A stretch of DNA of 7,290 bases from Chitinophagales bacterium (lineage in GTDB: Bacteria; Bacteroidota; Bacteroidia; Chitinophagales; UBA10324), in contig JAJAYG010000088.1 in the NCBI GenBank assembly GCA_026786335.1, positions 1 through 7,290 on the forward strand, written 5' to 3'. Every line of letters starts with the position of its first letter. Position 1 is the first letter of the stretch. Positions 6,006 through 7,290 of the stretch are shown here, in pieces. Under the pieces are notes generated by a model. It saw only the letters and a list, made by a program, of their open reading frames with translations. It was not told where the DNA came from and made no database searches. Both the position numbers and the translations under genes were made by a program.

Positions 6006-7290
6006 ATGAAAGAGACAAGATTCATTAAACAAAATAAAGAAAAGTGGAGCGAACTTGAAGGGGTGCTTAAACAAAGCAAAAAAAGTCCCGACAAGCTGAG
6101 CGAATTATTTGTGAAAGTTACAGATGATCTTTCTTACTCACGCACATTTTATCCTAACCGCTATGTGCGGGTGTATCTGAATAATCTTGCTCAACGAATT
6201 TTTTTCAGCATCTATAAAAACAAAAGAGATCGCCGAAGAGGATTTTTAAATTTCTGGAAAGAAGAACTGCCGCTGCTTGTTTACCAATCGCGAAAAGAAT
6301 TTTTGCTTTCGTTTTTAATTTTTTCTCTTTCTGTTGCAATAGGTGTTTTCTCCAGCATCTATGATCATGATTTTGCACGCCTGATTTTGGGCGACGGCTA
6401 TGTTGAAATGACAAAAGAATTTATTAAAAGCGGCGACCCGATGAAAGTTTACAAACAGCAGAATGGTTTTGATATGCTGTTAGGCATCACCATCAACAAT
6501 CTTTATGTTTCATTTCAAACTTTCATCTATGGATTATTTTTTACCATAGCCACCATCGGCATGTTACTGAACAACGGAATTATGGTAGGAGCATTTCAAT
6601 ATTTTTTTATCGAACGCGGATTATTTTGGGAATCGTTCCTCACCATTTGGATGCATGGCACGCTGGAAATTTCCTCTATCATTATTTCGGGTGCCGCAGG
6701 AATTGTACTTGGGAAAGGATTGGTTTTTCCGGGAACCTATTCACGATTGCAATCATTACAAATTTCTGCGCAGCGTGCATTAAAAATTTTTGTAGGCATT
6801 GCGCCCATCATTGTTACGGCTGCTATTATTGAATCATTCATTACACGCATCACCGATGTGCCCGATGTGTTGCGGTTGTTTGTGATTTTATTCTCCCTCT
6901 TTTTTATTCTCGCTTATTTTGTTTGGTACCCCATTCAAAAAAGCAGAAACACAAAAGTGCCCGATGCAATAAGATTGCCGCCCAACCGCAATCAGCAATT
7001 TGATACCACAATGATTCGCAACAACGGCGAAATCTTTGGCGACATTTTTATTTTCCTCAAGAAATCTTTTTATCAGATCTTTATCAATTCGATTGTTATT
7101 TCTGCAGCAGCATCAACAATCATTTGGATATTTAATCCAGGCCAATGGCAAAGCACACTTGTATTTAGCAGCTACCAATTTTTACAACTCGGTAGTTATT
7201 TCGATTATGGTTTTCCGGTACTGTTTATTGTTAACACACTTGCATTTGCAATCAATATATTGTTAGTGATGCGGATGGTGAAAATGCAAA
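6006..7290 (+). CDS. SpoIIM-family (DUF95) integral membrane protein, 3' end outside the window
   Basis: The frame is open from the ATG at 6006 to the window end (428 codons, no stop). The N-terminal 90 residues are soluble and charged (FIKQNKEKWSELE, DDLSYSRTFYPNRYVRVYLN). Hydrophobic segments follow near 99-118, 164-188, 220-238, 260-278, 288-310, 356-376 and 400-422. Family hallmarks are MLLGITINNLYVSF (157-170), NNGIMVGAFQYFF (189-201), HGTLEISSIIISGAAG (217-232), FPGTYSRLQS (241-250) and the conserved IESFITR (275-281). SpoIIM was named for a Bacillus sporulation protein of the engulfment DMP complex. Bacteroidota do not form endospores, so the homologue must do something else, probably in the envelope. 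In this phylum the gene typically precedes DUF4129, MoxR-type ATPase and DUF58 genes, which would lie to the right. The ATG start fits the family N-terminus. Confidence 0.92.
   Translation, partial: MKETRFIKQNKEKWSELEGVLKQSKKSPDKLSELFVKVTDDLSYSRTFYPNRYVRVYLNNLAQRIFFSIYKNKRDRRRGFLNFWKEELPLLVYQSRKEFLLSFLIFSLSVAIGVFSSIYDHDFARLILGDGYVEMTKEFIKSGDPMKVYKQQNGFDMLLGITINNLYVSFQTFIYGLFFTIATIGMLLNNGIMVGAFQYFFIERGLFWESFLTIWMHGTLEISSIIISGAAGIVLGKGLVFPGTYSRLQSLQISAQRALKIFVGIAPIIVTAAIIESFITRITDVPDVLRLFVILFSLFFILAYFVWYPIQKSRNTKVPDAIRLPPNRNQQFDTTMIRNNGEIFGDIFIFLKKSFYQIFINSIVISAAASTIIWIFNPGQWQSTLVFSSYQFLQLGSYFDYGFPVLFIVNTLAFAINILLVMRMVKMQ

Overview
The window looks like chromosomal DNA of a Bacteroidota member (Chitinophagales/Sphingobacteriales-like; genus not determinable). 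The evidence is three proteins ending in a type IX secretion (T9SS) C-terminal sorting domain, AT-rich spacers without Shine-Dalgarno sequences, TAnnTTTG-type promoter boxes, and an RDD/SpoIIM pair of the kind found in this phylum. All three stop codons are used as normal stops by intact genes, so the code is standard. I see no tRNA, rRNA, CRISPR array, transposase or phage gene.

Layout, left to right. (1) Positions 2-235 (+): the last 77 codons of a secreted T9SS cargo protein. (2) Positions 253-1821 (-), tail-to-tail with it: a secreted protein joining a mono-heme cytochrome c segment, a PHM-like copper type II monooxygenase and a T9SS sorting domain. (3) Positions 1988-3577 (+), divergent from it: nadB, L-aspartate oxidase, the first step of de novo NAD synthesis. 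(4) Positions 3764-4984 (+): another T9SS cargo gene, unrecognised, cut by a single in-frame TAA at codon 68 with the frame open on both sides. (5) Positions 4985-5242: a convergent spacer holding three copies of a short palindromic repeat inside a 204-bp block whose ends are flanked by a perfect 8-bp direct repeat. (6) Positions 5243-5974 (-): an RDD-family membrane protein. (7) Positions 6006-7290 (+), divergent from it by only 31 bp and running off the window: a SpoIIM-family (DUF95) membrane protein.

The genes do not form one pathway. The left half mixes exported, surface-directed proteins with a housekeeping NAD gene. The right edge is the start of a conserved Bacteroidota membrane locus (RDD, SpoIIM, then usually DUF4129, MoxR ATPase and DUF58 genes outside this window). 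No convincing new multi-gene system is visible. The points most worth a second look are the nonsense-interrupted cargo gene and the repeat block with a putative target-site duplication.
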